DNA from: CAYRLW01 sp964425215
Lineage (GTDB): Bacteria > Spirochaetota > Spirochaetia > Treponematales > Breznakiellaceae
Assembly: GCA_964425215.1 (NCBI GenBank)
Contig: CAYRLW010000001.1
Span: forward strand, 62,001 to 126,000
DNA length: 64,000 nucleotides
Direction: 5' to 3'
Below the pieces are notes generated by a model that worked only from the letters and a program-made list of their open reading frames with translations, searched no databases and had not been told where the DNA came from. This document shows positions 34,884 to 44,013 of this stretch, in pieces (within the stretch, counting starts at the first letter, position 1; each line of letters starts with the position of its first letter). The position numbers and the translations under genes are program-made.

Positions 34884-36116
34884 ATGACCAATCAACTGCA
34901 ACTGGCCTTCATCAATTTTAAAAAAGACTCGTATATTGTCGTGGAAGGCAAGCAGAACGCCGACCGGTTTTTTATAATCCGGCAGGGTAAGGTCCGCATT
35001 TCCAAGGAAGTCGAGGTGGTGGAGGAGGAGGGGGGCAATATTTTGGGCCCCGGCGACTTTTTTGGCGTCGTTTCCACCATGTCGAGCCATAGCCACATCG
35101 AAACAGCCCAAGCGCTTACGGATGTAACCCTGATCTCGGTACAAAAGGATCAGTACGGACAGCTGATTCAAAACAATACCCCCGTGGCTATGAAGATCAT
35201 CCTTCAATTTTCCAAACGGATGCGGTATTTGGACGAGGCTTTAACCCGGTTGACCCTAAAAAACACCGCCGAAAACGATCCTTCCCACCTTTTTAAGGTG
35301 GCCGAATACTACGCCAAACAGAGCCAATACAATCAGGCCTATTACGCCTACCATCAGTACATAAAATACTGCCCCACGGGCCAAAACGTTCAGCTGGCCC
35401 GGGAGCGGATGGTAAAAATAGGTCCCTACGCCAAGGCGGTCTACCTGGACCGGAGGGCCGATGAGTTTAACCGCACCTACCCGAAGGACGCGATGATTTT
35501 TTCGGAGGGCCAGCCGGGGGAGGAGCTGTACATTATCCAACGGGGATCCGTAAAAATCGTAAAAATTGTGGACAATAACGAGGTGCTTTTGGCGGTTTTA
35601 AAGCAGGGGGATATTTTTGGAGAGATGGCCCTCTTAGAGTCCAAACCCCGGTCCGCCAGCGCCATTGCCTACGAAGATTGTACCGTTTTGGCGGTAAACA
35701 GGGAAAATTTTGAACGCATGGTCGGCTCGCAACCCCAAATTATCACCCGGCTAACCCAACTGCTGGCGGAACGGATTTGGTTTATCTATAAACAGCTGGC
35801 CAATACCTTAATTTCCGACCCCCTGGGAAGGATGTACGATGCCCTGCTTATCCAATTAGAAAAGAATAGGGTTACCCTGGGGTCTTTGGCCTACACCTTC
35901 GATTTTGGCCCTAAAGAGTTGATCAACATGGTGGGCCTTCCTCCGGCGGACGGGAACTTAGTCCTTAGAAAACTGCTAGAAAATTCTAAAATTAGGGTTG
36001 TGGACAATAAGGTTACCGTCTCCGATGTTTCGGAGGTGGTAAAACAAACCGAATATTACCGAAAGATGCAAAAAATCGAACGGGCCCGAAGGGAAGGATC
36101 CCTGCGGAGCGTCTAG
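34884..36116 (+). CDS. Protein with two cyclic-nucleotide-binding domains
   Basis: 410 residues. Two CNB (Crp-like) domains: about 10-125 (FFIIRQGKVRIS..., DFFGVVSTM) and about 190-310 (YIIQRGSVKIVKIVD, GDIFGEMALLESKPRSASA, which retains the phosphate-binding-cassette pattern G-E-M-A-L-x5-R-x-A). A short TPR-like helical linker lies between them and a helical/wHTH-like C-terminus (about 345-395, ELINMVGLPPADGNLVLRKLLE) follows. Cyclic-nucleotide-responsive, probably transcriptional or a regulatory scaffold, in the cytoplasm. Its own promoter precedes it; GGGGAGCGGG is the ribosome binding site (start 34884, not 34872). The second domain may be the ligand-competent one. Confidence 0.8.
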   Translation: MTNQLQLAFINFKKDSYIVVEGKQNADRFFIIRQGKVRISKEVEVVEEEGGNILGPGDFFGVVSTMSSHSHIETAQALTDVTLISVQKDQYGQLIQNNTPVAMKIILQFSKRMRYLDEALTRLTLKNTAENDPSHLFKVAEYYAKQSQYNQAYYAYHQYIKYCPTGQNVQLARERMVKIGPYAKAVYLDRRADEFNRTYPKDAMIFSEGQPGEELYIIQRGSVKIVKIVDNNEVLLAVLKQGDIFGEMALLESKPRSASAIAYEDCTVLAVNRENFERMVGSQPQIITRLTQLLAERIWFIYKQLANTLISDPLGRMYDALLIQLEKNRVTLGSLAYTFDFGPKELINMVGLPPADGNLVLRKLLENSKIRVVDNKVTVSDVSEVVKQTEYYRKMQKIERARREGSLRSV

Positions 36117-36127
36117 ACTCTTTAAGC

Positions 36128-36180
36128 GGACCCTCCGATCGGGGCCGCAAGAAAAATTATATAGAGGGAGCCGAGGGTCC
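36128..36180 (+). terminator. Terminator after the CNB gene
   Basis: GGACCCTC (36128-36135) pairs with GAGGGTCC (36173-36180), with CTAATAATTTC after it. Confidence 0.45.
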
Positions 36181-36267
36181 CTAATAATTTCACGGAATTT
36201 TCCGATAGTTACAATGGGGCGGTTCCGCGATAGGGGCCGCCCCTAGGAGTATTATACGGAGGGTAGG

Positions 36268-36888
36268 TTGACGTTTTCAAAGGGCCTGGTAATCGTTCTG
36301 GTCTTTTTTTCCCCAGCGCTGGGGTTCTCCCAATCGGCGGGGACGCCAGGGGCCACACCCTCACCGTCCGTAACTGCCTCCCCAGGACCAGGCTCTCCAT
36401 CGCCGAACCCTACCCCTGCTTCTGAAGGCCTTCCCCGCTCGTTCCGGGGTATAAGTCTAGGCATGTCCTTGGATGCGTTAAAAAAGGCCCTGATGGCCGA
36501 CGATATTTTTAACTTCCGGGGTGACCGGGACGTTTCTATGCTTCCGGAAAATGATCAAACCCTGGTTGAAACTACAGGCCTATCGTTTATCCGCCGCTCC
36601 TTTTTTCAATTTTGGCAGGGGAAGCTGTGCATTATGGCCTTTACGATGGACCCGGATAAGGTGGATTATTACTCTGTTTTTACCACCCTTACGGGTAAAT
36701 ACGGTGATCCCGGGGAGTTGGACCCCCAGCAGGCGGTATGGACCTCCGACGAAACAAGGCTTTCCCTAGAGCGGCCTTTAACGGTAAAGTACATAGATAA
36801 AAAAATGTTCGATGCCCTCCTGGGGGCTTCGAAGGTAAAAGAAACCCAAGATACGGTACTGCGGGGAGAATTTTTACATGGATTTTAA
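36268..36888 (+). CDS. Secreted hypothetical protein (TTG start)
   Basis: 206 residues. The start codon is TTG: CGGAGGGTAGG lies just upstream and there is no ATG in a usable position. Signal peptide ends near GFSQS (about residue 22). A Pro/Ser/Thr-rich linker (about 23-52, like a flexible stalk) leads to a folded domain of about 150 residues starting FRGISLGMSLDALKKAL, a pattern seen in several small periplasmic proteins. Not recognised. It overlaps the next gene by 11 bp. Confidence 0.7.
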   Translation: MTFSKGLVIVLVFFSPALGFSQSAGTPGATPSPSVTASPGPGSPSPNPTPASEGLPRSFRGISLGMSLDALKKALMADDIFNFRGDRDVSMLPENDQTLVETTGLSFIRRSFFQFWQGKLCIMAFTMDPDKVDYYSVFTTLTGKYGDPGELDPQQAVWTSDETRLSLERPLTVKYIDKKMFDALLGASKVKETQDTVLRGEFLHGF

Positions 36889-37369
36889 GGGGCCTTGGCG
36901 TTCGGGATTTTTATTTTTAGCGGTCGGCCTGTTATTTGCCTGCGGCGCGGGGGCGGAAAACAGCCCCCAGCGGCTGGCTTCCACCTCCCTGACTATCCTT
37001 AAAAGTGACGGGAAGGGGGTGTCGCTTCAAGCGGAGATAGCGACCACCGATACGGAGCGGTCCAAGGGGTTGATGTTCCGAAGGGAATTGCGGGACGGAC
37101 AGGGAATGCTCTTTGTTTTTGACCGGGATCAGCACCTGTCTTTTTGGATGAAAAACACGCTCATTCCCCTTTCGGTAGCCTATATCGCCAGCGATGGAAA
37201 GATCCTGGAAATTCACGATATGACACCCGAATCCTTAAGTCCCGTTGATTCGGACCACGCGGCCCGTTACGCCCTGGAGGTTCCCCAGGGTTGGTTTAGC
37301 CGCGTAGGCCTTGGCCCGGGGGATAGGTTGGAACTTCAAAACCTAGGAACCCGCGGTCAGGCCCAGTAA
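36878..37369 (+). CDS. DUF192 secreted protein
   Basis: 163 residues with a signal peptide (cleavage near CGAGAEN). The mature part is a DUF192 domain: ATTDTERSKGLMFRRELRDG, then LSFWMKNTLIPLSVAYIASDGKI, the family's conserved WMKNT segment. Function of DUF192 is not established; it is secreted or periplasmic in many bacteria. Overlap of 11 bp with the preceding gene shows one operon. Confidence 0.85.
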   Translation: MDFKGPWRSGFLFLAVGLLFACGAGAENSPQRLASTSLTILKSDGKGVSLQAEIATTDTERSKGLMFRRELRDGQGMLFVFDRDQHLSFWMKNTLIPLSVAYIASDGKILEIHDMTPESLSPVDSDHAARYALEVPQGWFSRVGLGPGDRLELQNLGTRGQAQ

Positions 37370-37461
37370 AATCTCCTCTCAAGTCACAATCGGACAAGTT
37401 CAACAAACTTCACGTTCGGGGTAGGATCGGTGGTTCTCTAAAAAACGTAGCTAAGGGTCTC

Positions 37462-38577
37462 CTATTCCAAATTTTTAAGGTATTCTATCGCTAAAGGGTC
37501 CGACGGGTCGATTTCTAAAACGGTTCTAAAAAATCCCGCCGCTTCCGAGGGATTTCCATTTTTTAAAGCTAGGACTCCTAAATTGGAAATAACTTTGACG
37601 TTTTCGCTCTCCATCCGGAGGGCCGTTTCCAATTCGCTTCGAGCTCCCGGTAAATCGTCCATTTCCATCAGGCAAATAGCCAGTTCGTTCCGGGTATCTG
37701 CCCCATCGCCCCCTAATTCCAGGGCCTTTCTAAAGGCTTTCGCGGCGTCGCTCCACCGTTCCAAGCGACGGAGTCCCCACCCTAGGATAAACCAGCCGTT
37801 CCAAACTTCCGGGTGCCGGGTAATAAACTCCCGAGCCTTTTCGATCCCCCTATCCTCGTGACCCATCCGGATGAAATCAAAAGCCTCTTTAAAAACCTGG
37901 TCGTCCAAGCCTCGGCTCTCAATTTCCTTTATAATGGATGCGGCCCGGGCCTTTTTGCCCTGATCGTCCGCCAGAGGAAGGTAGGCGGAAAAATATTCCA
38001 ACGCCTTTTCGTAATTCCGCTGTTTTAGGAAGAAAAAGCCGCCGTTAAAAATCCCGTTAGGAAACGGAGGATTGAGATTAAAAAAATACCGGTAGGTTTC
38101 AAAGGCCCGCTGTCGGTCCGTTTCCGCTTCCTCTTCCGCACCCTCCCGCTCTAATACATCGGCGCGATGTTCGTACACCAAAGCCGTATTGAGCCGGATC
38201 GATGGATCGGATGGGAAAAGTCCCCGGAGGGCCGTAAAAATTTCCAACGCCACGTCAAATTCCCCGTTGCGGGCCTTAAGTATAGCGGCTTCGGAAAATT
38301 CAGTTAAAATATCCGGCTTTACGGCCAAAACAAAGCGACGGTAATAGTCGGCGTCGTCACCATCGGGATTTTGGGCCACCACTTTGATCATCCCAGAAAG
38401 AATCATTTCCCAGGAAAGGCTTTCCAGGTTTAGCTTTTCATCCTCCGAGGGAATTTCTACGGGGATAGGAACGGCGGGATCAATTTCAAACTCTCCCGAG
38501 GAAAGGCTCTCCATCCGGCCCCGGAGGGATTCGGGGACCGAAAGAAAATAAATTTTACTGTTTATTGGTTGGTTCAT
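37462..38577 (-). CDS. TPR-repeat protein
   Basis: 371 residues of mainly helical TPR units (for example LKARNGEFDVALEIFTALRGLFPSDPSIR and PEVWNGWFILGWGLRRLERWSDAAKAFRKALELG), with clear repeats from about residue 95 to the end. No signal peptide or membrane segment, so cytoplasmic. It overlaps the end of the PilZ gene by 23 bp and is translated from it (GGAGCAGA ribosome binding site), so the two form a pair; it may be a scaffold downstream of c-di-GMP sensing. Confidence 0.8.
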   Translation of the reverse strand: MNQPINSKIYFLSVPESLRGRMESLSSGEFEIDPAVPIPVEIPSEDEKLNLESLSWEMILSGMIKVVAQNPDGDDADYYRRFVLAVKPDILTEFSEAAILKARNGEFDVALEIFTALRGLFPSDPSIRLNTALVYEHRADVLEREGAEEEAETDRQRAFETYRYFFNLNPPFPNGIFNGGFFFLKQRNYEKALEYFSAYLPLADDQGKKARAASIIKEIESRGLDDQVFKEAFDFIRMGHEDRGIEKAREFITRHPEVWNGWFILGWGLRRLERWSDAAKAFRKALELGGDGADTRNELAICLMEMDDLPGARSELETALRMESENVKVISNLGVLALKNGNPSEAAGFFRTVLEIDPSDPLAIEYLKNLE

Positions 38578-39406
38578 TCTGCTCCGCGTTTGGATTAGGT
38601 CGATTATCCGTCCGTACCTGGGAAAGGAAATCGTTAATCCTCATTTTATAGTTCATGGGTACTTGGGTTTCTTCGTAATGAAGCGCCAGGGCTACCAGGT
38701 CTTTTCTGCCTTCCACGTCCTCGGATCGGATAATTTGGCCTTTTAAAAGGATAACCTCCCGGGGATCCTCGAAATCAATCCGCAGAGCGGCGGCCCGATT
38801 CATAAGAAACTTTGCCACCCCGATCATAATAATTTTGGCCCCTGAGAAGGATATATCCCTAAGAATACAGCGCCGGGGAACTCCCTGTATAAAAATCGCC
38901 GTTTCCTTGGAGATGATTTGCAATTTTCGAAGGGCCTCGGGGGTTAAAAGGATCCGATCTTCCCGGCGTTTTGTGGAGTTCATGTTGGCGTCCAAAAGCC
39001 GCCCCATAATCTCTATAAGATCGTCGGGAGGTCTTTGGGTAAATTGCATGGTAAGCATGGCCATATCCGAAGAGCCCCCATAGGGTGAAAACCCTAACAC
39101 GCGGCCAGAAACGAAAAACATAAGGGGATCCGTTTTATCGGATATTTTAAAACTGTACCGAAGACTCACCAAATTGTTAGCCTGTTGAATCCGGGCGTAC
39201 AACCCCGATTTAGCGTTGACGATTACCTTGGCTCCCTCAAAGGAAGATGAATGGATAACGCAGGGCCAGGTTTCTCCAACACACTTTAGGTACACCTGTT
39301 GGGTTCCTAATCCGGTGGCGCGAATCACTTCCTTCGTAAAGGTAACGTCGATACTCCGGTAGAGATCGTAATATTTTGATATTTGCTGACTTGTGGCTAC
39401 ACCCAT
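38555..39406 (-). CDS. PilZ-domain protein (c-di-GMP binding)
   Basis: 283 residues. The C-terminal half has a PilZ domain: the motif RRCILRDISFSGAKI (about 180-195) gives R-x3-R and D/N-x-S-x2-G, the c-di-GMP-binding residues. The N-terminal 140 residues form a PilZ-N-like domain as in spirochaete receptors. Effector for motility or envelope functions, in the cytoplasm. Start is preceded by TATATT 8 nt upstream with TTGACG further up (18-bp spacing) and no ribosome binding site, so the transcript should be leaderless. Paired with the TPR gene. Confidence 0.8.
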   Translation of the reverse strand: MGVATSQQISKYYDLYRSIDVTFTKEVIRATGLGTQQVYLKCVGETWPCVIHSSSFEGAKVIVNAKSGLYARIQQANNLVSLRYSFKISDKTDPLMFFVSGRVLGFSPYGGSSDMAMLTMQFTQRPPDDLIEIMGRLLDANMNSTKRREDRILLTPEALRKLQIISKETAIFIQGVPRRCILRDISFSGAKIIMIGVAKFLMNRAAALRIDFEDPREVILLKGQIIRSEDVEGRKDLVALALHYEETQVPMNYKMRINDFLSQVRTDNRPNPNAEQNEPTNKQ

Positions 39407-39414
39407 GCGTTCTA

Positions 39415-39532
39415 AATATAGAGTGAATAGGCTTATCGCGTCAATCGAATTAGGCTCATTTCGAATTTTGAAAAAGCCTCGTTTTTAAAGTGGACTCCAT
39501 ATTTGACCCCATCCCCTTCGGTGAAGTATGCT
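39415..39532. promoter_or_regulatory. Divergent promoters of the PilZ and aldo-keto reductase genes
   Basis: Minus strand: TTGACG (39439-39444) to TATATT (39415-39420), 18 bp, 8 nt from the PilZ start codon. Plus strand: TTGACC (39503-39508) to TATGCT (39527-39532), 18 bp, 6 nt from the aldo-keto reductase ATG at 39539. Both predict leaderless mRNAs. Confidence 0.6.
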
Positions 39533-39538
39533 TATGGT

Positions 39539-40426
39539 ATGAACACTACCATAGCGAAGAGAAAATTCGGTTTCACGGGTCACGAAAGCAGTCGCGTTAT
39601 TTTTGGAGCCGCGGCATTAGGAAACGCCTCAATCGCCGATGCGGATCGGGCGTTTGAAACCCTTATACAATACGGGGTTAACCATATCGATACGTCGGTT
39701 TCCTACGGAAAATCGGAAAAATTAATCGGTCAATGGTTAAAATCTAACGGTCACTCCTTCTTTATGGCCACCAAAATCGACGCCCGTACCTACGAGGATG
39801 CCCACAAGGAACTCCATCGATCCCTCCAGGACCTGGGTCTTACCCGTTTGGATCTTCTCCAAATGCATGAACTGGTCGAGGACGCGGACACGGATACGTT
39901 TTTGGGTTCCCAAGGCGCCCTGCGAGTCCTGATCGAAGCGAAGGAACAGGGCTTGGCTCGGTTTGTGGGAGTCACCTCCCACGGCTTCAACGCCCCGAGA
40001 ATTATCAAGCGTTGTTTAAACGAATATCCCTTCGATACGGTACTCTTGCCCTTTAACTACGCCCTGAGCGCCCATCCGGAATACGGGCCGGCGTTTTTCG
40101 ACCTCGTTTCCCTCTGCCGGCAGAGGGGCGTGGCGGTTCAAACCATGAAATCGATTGCCCGAAGTCCCTGGGGAACGATTCAAAAAAATCACACCACCTG
40201 GTACAGACCCTTGGAAGCGGAAGCGGATATCGAGCGGGCGGTCCATTGGGTCATGGGGCATGAGGACCTCTTTTTAGCCAGCGTCGGGGACGTTAACCTG
40301 TTACCCCTCTTTTTGCGAGCGGCGGCGAATTACACAAAAAAGCCCGAGAAAGCGGAGATGGAAGGGATGGTCGCGCGGCTGGGGATTACGAATCCTGCGC
40401 AAAATCAATGGCCTCGGCTGTGGTAA
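39539..40426 (+). CDS. Aldo-keto reductase
   Basis: 295 residues. NADPH-dependent reductase fold: DTSVSYGKSEKLIG holds the catalytic Asp/Tyr region, and the usual Lys (ATKID) and His/Glu (QMHELVED) follow in order. The substrate is unknown. The start at 39539 is preferred over the TTG 39503, which lies in the promoter. The last codons, RLW and stop, lie in a tandem repeat that continues past the gene. Confidence 0.8.
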   Translation: MNTTIAKRKFGFTGHESSRVIFGAAALGNASIADADRAFETLIQYGVNHIDTSVSYGKSEKLIGQWLKSNGHSFFMATKIDARTYEDAHKELHRSLQDLGLTRLDLLQMHELVEDADTDTFLGSQGALRVLIEAKEQGLARFVGVTSHGFNAPRIIKRCLNEYPFDTVLLPFNYALSAHPEYGPAFFDLVSLCRQRGVAVQTMKSIARSPWGTIQKNHTTWYRPLEAEADIERAVHWVMGHEDLFLASVGDVNLLPLFLRAAANYTKKPEKAEMEGMVARLGITNPAQNQWPRLW

Positions 40427-40496
40427 GCTACCGGCTGTGGTAATCTGCCAGTTATGGTAAGCCCTAGTTATAGAAAGCCCCGCTATGGTAAGCCCC
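40415..40496 (+). repeat. Degenerate 15-17 bp tandem repeat across the gene end
   Basis: Five units of the form (C/A)(G)(G/T)CTGTGGTAAGCYNC: starts at 40415, 40432, 40449, 40466 and 40482 (17, 17, 17, 16 and 15 bp). The first contains the reductase stop codon; the copies repeat the ends CTGTGGTAA or TTATGGTAA. Confidence 0.7.
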
Positions 40497-40520
40497 AGAG
40501 CAGGGCTTGATATTTTTTTC
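40490..40520 (+). terminator. Terminator after the repeat
   Basis: AAGCCC/GGGCTT stem (40490-40495 with 40503-40508) followed by GATATTTTTTT. Confidence 0.6.
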
Positions 40521-40562
40521 GGAATAGCAGAGAAATAAGTATCCACAGCGAGGGTAGCTGGT

Positions 40563-42524
40563 ATGTTGTCCGGATTAAAGGATCTTTTTTCGGGAAATGA
40601 AGAGCCTACCCTTGATGGTTTAGGCTCGATTTTTTCTCTTTTGGGCTCCCAGTGGGTTACCCCCGTTGCTTTTTCCGATTTCCACGGTATGAATTCCCAA
40701 GGGAAAGAAGATGGAGTCCCTTCTAATCGGGAAGTCGGCGCGTTTATTCAATCGAAAGACCGTCCCATCGTACTTTTCCTATATCCCCCGGGAATGGATA
40801 CCCAGGAACCTTTTTTCAGCCTACGGGCGCTCCTGAGGGTTTTGTTCCCAGGGGAAGTTTCCGCGGTGGTACTTCGATCTACGGTGGGGGATATGGAAGA
40901 CGAATTGCGGGAGTACCGTGGTTTTGTCTCCGATGATGGTTCTTTTTTCCTTTTTGTTGACGATCCCTTGGAAAAAGCTTGGCAAGAACATAGTTCCCCT
41001 CAGGGAGCGGACGATCTAAGAAAAGAATTGGAACAGCTTTTAGTCCATGGGGAGCCGGGTTTATCCAATGCGCCGTCAACAAAAGCCCGTTCCATCCAGA
41101 TAGAGGAACCCCTTGTTTCTGTGGCCCCGGCCCTCCTATTCCCCCGTTTTTTCGCCCTTAAGGAGACGATAATTCGATCCACGGCCCTTTCGTTCGGTAT
41201 GGAACCCCTGGACCTTGCGGGTTTCCCCTTGTCCGGCGGTGTGAGCGGAAACGGAACAGCCGATGAGCTTTGGTATCGCTTGGTTCTTACAACGGGTTCC
41301 GCGAATCTGGGAGGTTTTTGGGTATTTACACGGCCCCCGCAGATGGAGCAGACCGGGTTCGCTTCCCTGACCGCTTCTTTGGCCCAGGCCTGTGTCCCGT
41401 TTATCGTTTCTTTCCAACAAAAACTAGGCCTCTTTCCCGTACGGTCGGGGACGGTTTCTAGGGTTACGGAGGTTCCGACGGCTCTGGGTCTGGTTTTTGC
41501 GTTACGGCTGACCGTAGCCGTCGGGATGCTACGGTTTGAAGGCCGGGTACTAGTTCCCCTCCCGTTGATCCTGGCGATTTCGGCTAAGCTGGGGTTCCAG
41601 ACGAAGGACCCGATCGGGGCTTTCTTTTTTTCAAACCGTGCCCTATTTACCCGGCAACGGAACACCCTGTTAGGGGACCTAACGTTGACCTATCGCTTGG
41701 AAGGACAAAACGGGAGCTCCACGGTGGTAAAGGCGGTACCCTTTTACGAAATCCTATCCCTCTGCTCCCCGGGGGACTACCGCCGTTTATTGCAGAACTT
41801 TATCGTTAAAAAATACCGGGGAGACGAATTGGCCGAACTACTCTTTTATCGACAAACGGTCAGTTCCGATGGGGGCCCCCGGCGCTTAATCAGGCCTCCC
41901 CAAACCTTTGATATTTCCCGGTTGGTATCCTATTTACCAAAGCTTCTCCGGGAGTCCTTTGTGGCGGCCATGAAAGAGGGTGTTTCGTCTCCTACGGCGG
42001 ATATATTCTTAAAACGGAACGAGGAGCTTTTTGAATCCCTGATGGGAGAAATCCGGTCCAATTCTATAGTTTTGGGCCGGCGCCTATCCCAATTAATCCA
42101 AGCCTGTTATACCCAATTTGTGTATCCGAGGAAACGGAAACGCTTGGATGGGATGATTGCCCAAGACTATCCTTTGGCTTCCTTTAGGGCCCTGCCTCCT
42201 CGGCTGTACCGCGCTGTGGTGGACCTTTCGGACGTAAAAGTGTTGGCGGCTTCCGTTTTGGGCCATGAAAGTTCGTTGGATGAAATCGCTCGGTGGTGTT
42301 CCCAAGGAAAAATGGCGGCCCTTCGGGAGGAATACGGACGATTAGAAGAGAACTTGCAAAGGGGTTCCCTTGACCCGGACGGGGTATGCGCCCTCCGGTC
42401 AAAGATGGCCGCTAAGGGAAAAGAGGCGGTCGCCCGGGCAAAGGCGGAGTTTAACCGCGAAATCGCGACGGTAGATATACACGAAGGCGGAGGAAAAAAG
42501 AATGGCTTCAGGGAAAAAAGGTGA
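40563..42524 (+). CDS. Large unknown protein, FliG-like C-terminus, in MotA/MotB operon
   Basis: 653 residues, no signal peptide or clear membrane segment. The first 400 residues are beta-rich and unrecognised (SSF-like, with the segment RPIVLFLYPPGMD and a hydrophobic block LGLVFALRLTVAVGMLRFEGRV). The last 120 residues, LPPRLYRAVVDLSDVKVLAA to GKEAVARAKAEF, are helical and resemble, to my eye, the middle/C-terminal helical domain of the flagellar rotor protein FliG (DVKVL, then an 11-residue spacing to a charged EEYGRLEENL helix). That resemblance is inference and unscored. It overlaps motA by 23 bp, so it is expressed with the stator pair. Confidence 0.65.
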   Translation: MLSGLKDLFSGNEEPTLDGLGSIFSLLGSQWVTPVAFSDFHGMNSQGKEDGVPSNREVGAFIQSKDRPIVLFLYPPGMDTQEPFFSLRALLRVLFPGEVSAVVLRSTVGDMEDELREYRGFVSDDGSFFLFVDDPLEKAWQEHSSPQGADDLRKELEQLLVHGEPGLSNAPSTKARSIQIEEPLVSVAPALLFPRFFALKETIIRSTALSFGMEPLDLAGFPLSGGVSGNGTADELWYRLVLTTGSANLGGFWVFTRPPQMEQTGFASLTASLAQACVPFIVSFQQKLGLFPVRSGTVSRVTEVPTALGLVFALRLTVAVGMLRFEGRVLVPLPLILAISAKLGFQTKDPIGAFFFSNRALFTRQRNTLLGDLTLTYRLEGQNGSSTVVKAVPFYEILSLCSPGDYRRLLQNFIVKKYRGDELAELLFYRQTVSSDGGPRRLIRPPQTFDISRLVSYLPKLLRESFVAAMKEGVSSPTADIFLKRNEELFESLMGEIRSNSIVLGRRLSQLIQACYTQFVYPRKRKRLDGMIAQDYPLASFRALPPRLYRAVVDLSDVKVLAASVLGHESSLDEIARWCSQGKMAALREEYGRLEENLQRGSLDPDGVCALRSKMAAKGKEAVARAKAEFNREIATVDIHEGGGKKNGFREKR

Positions 42525-43266
42525 TCCATCGCTGATCATCGGTATTGGAGCGGGGTTTGGGGCAATTTTGGTGGGCTTCCTTCTAGAAGGGGGAAATCCC
42601 CTTGCTCTGATCGGTATAAGCGCCATGATTATTATTTTGGGCGGCGTTTTTGGGGCCCTGGTAACCAGTTTTTCCCTTGGAGAGACGATTGGCATGATAA
42701 AAGGCTTTACCGAAGGCCTTATGGCTCCCCGAAGGCCCAGCAAGGCTTTGATGGAATCCTTGTTGGCCATGTCGGATAAATCCCGAAAAGAGGGGCTCCT
42801 TAGTTTGGAAGGGGAGATTGAGGATATGGAGGATCCCTTTCTAAAAAAAGGCCTCCGGCTCGTGGTAGATGGTACGGACTCTCTTACGATTACCCATATC
42901 CTGGAAACGGAAGTGGAGGTTTACGAAAATAAACAGAAACGTCGAATCGCCATCTTTGAGGCCGCCGGGGGCTTTGCCCCAACCATGGGTATTATCGGTA
43001 CGGTAACGGGCCTTGTGTTAGTTCTGTCCCATCTGGGGGGAGACGCCGGTGAATTGGGCCATTCCATCGCCGCCGCGTTCATCGCCACCCTTTACGGCAT
43101 TGGTTTGGCAAATCTGGTTTTTTTACCTACGGCGAATAAGCTTAAAAATAATATGAAAACCGAAATCGAGTACATGATGATGATGCAGGCGGTGGTGTTA
43201 TCCCTTCAGAATGGCGATTCTACCGCTATGTTTGAAGCTAAAGTCGGGCCGTATATCGAAGGCTAG
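42502..43266 (+). CDS. motA: MotA-family stator protein
   Basis: 254 residues. Four hydrophobic segments, at about 11-27, 33-50, 155-175 and 190-210. The ion channel partner of MotB; the segment GGFAPTMGIIGTVTGLVLVLSHL is the conserved MotA/ExbB core. The cytoplasmic loop (about 60-150) is charged, as required for rotor contact. GGAGG precedes ATG 42502. In flagella it drives rotation; here the partner in the same operon is a large unknown protein, not the usual flagellar genes. Confidence 0.85.
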   Translation: MASGKKGDPSLIIGIGAGFGAILVGFLLEGGNPLALIGISAMIIILGGVFGALVTSFSLGETIGMIKGFTEGLMAPRRPSKALMESLLAMSDKSRKEGLLSLEGEIEDMEDPFLKKGLRLVVDGTDSLTITHILETEVEVYENKQKRRIAIFEAAGGFAPTMGIIGTVTGLVLVLSHLGGDAGELGHSIAAAFIATLYGIGLANLVFLPTANKLKNNMKTEIEYMMMMQAVVLSLQNGDSTAMFEAKVGPYIEG

Positions 43267-43274
43267 GTTGGGGT

Positions 43275-43976
43275 ATGGCAAAAAGAAAGGAAGAACCGGA
43301 AAAAGAAAATTCCGAGCGGTGGCTTCTTACCTACTCGGATATGATAACCCTTTTAATGCTGTTTTTTATCGTTCTCTACTCCATGAGTACCATAGATACG
43401 GCGAAATACGCCCAATTATCCGAAGCTCTGCAACAGGTGTTCAATGGGGGCAATTGGGGTTTGTCGGATAAACAATCCGGATCCCGGGGTATCCTGGAGG
43501 GGGTGCAAAAGCCGACTCTTAGGGAAAACCCAGCCCAGGAACGGAAGGCCCATCTGATGGAGGACCTTAAACAGGTAATTCGGGGGAACGATATTAAGGT
43601 TACCGACGTGGCCGACGGAATTTCCCTTACCCTGTTTTCCGACCTCTATTTTAGTCCCGGGAAGGCTGATATTTCCGATGAAGGGTACACCGCCTTAAGA
43701 AACCTAGCTCCCACGCTCCTTACCCTTCCGAATAATATCAGAATCGAAGGGCACACGGACAATACTCCCGTTGACCCCGCCTCAAATATCCCATCCAACT
43801 GGGACCTGTCGGCCCAGCGGGCTTTGACTGTTCTAAAGGCTTTGGAGTCCTACGGGATTCCCGGAGAACGACTTTCCGCGTTAGCCCTGGGGAGTACCCA
43901 TCCCCTCCAGCCCAACGATACCCCCGAAGGACGGTCCTACAACCGCCGGGTCGATATCATTATTCTGTTTAAATAG
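43275..43976 (+). CDS. motB: MotB-family stator protein with OmpA-like domain
   Basis: 233 residues. A short N-terminus, one membrane helix with the proton-binding Asp (LTYSDMITLLMLFFIVLYS; Asp about 22), a linker plug and a peptidoglycan-binding OmpA-like domain with IRIEGHTDNTPVDP and SNWDLSAQRALTVLKAL. Anchors the stator to the wall. It starts 8 bp after motA. Confidence 0.87.
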   Translation: MAKRKEEPEKENSERWLLTYSDMITLLMLFFIVLYSMSTIDTAKYAQLSEALQQVFNGGNWGLSDKQSGSRGILEGVQKPTLRENPAQERKAHLMEDLKQVIRGNDIKVTDVADGISLTLFSDLYFSPGKADISDEGYTALRNLAPTLLTLPNNIRIEGHTDNTPVDPASNIPSNWDLSAQRALTVLKALESYGIPGERLSALALGSTHPLQPNDTPEGRSYNRRVDIIILFK

Positions 43977-44013
43977 AAATTCCCTACGGGGATACACAAG
44001 GGAGCGGGGACCT

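Noticed and set aside
42502..43976. Zorya-type phage defence (MotA/MotB-like ZorA/ZorB)
   Set aside because: The MotA here has no long cytoplasmic tail and no ZorC/ZorD-like or helicase genes follow.
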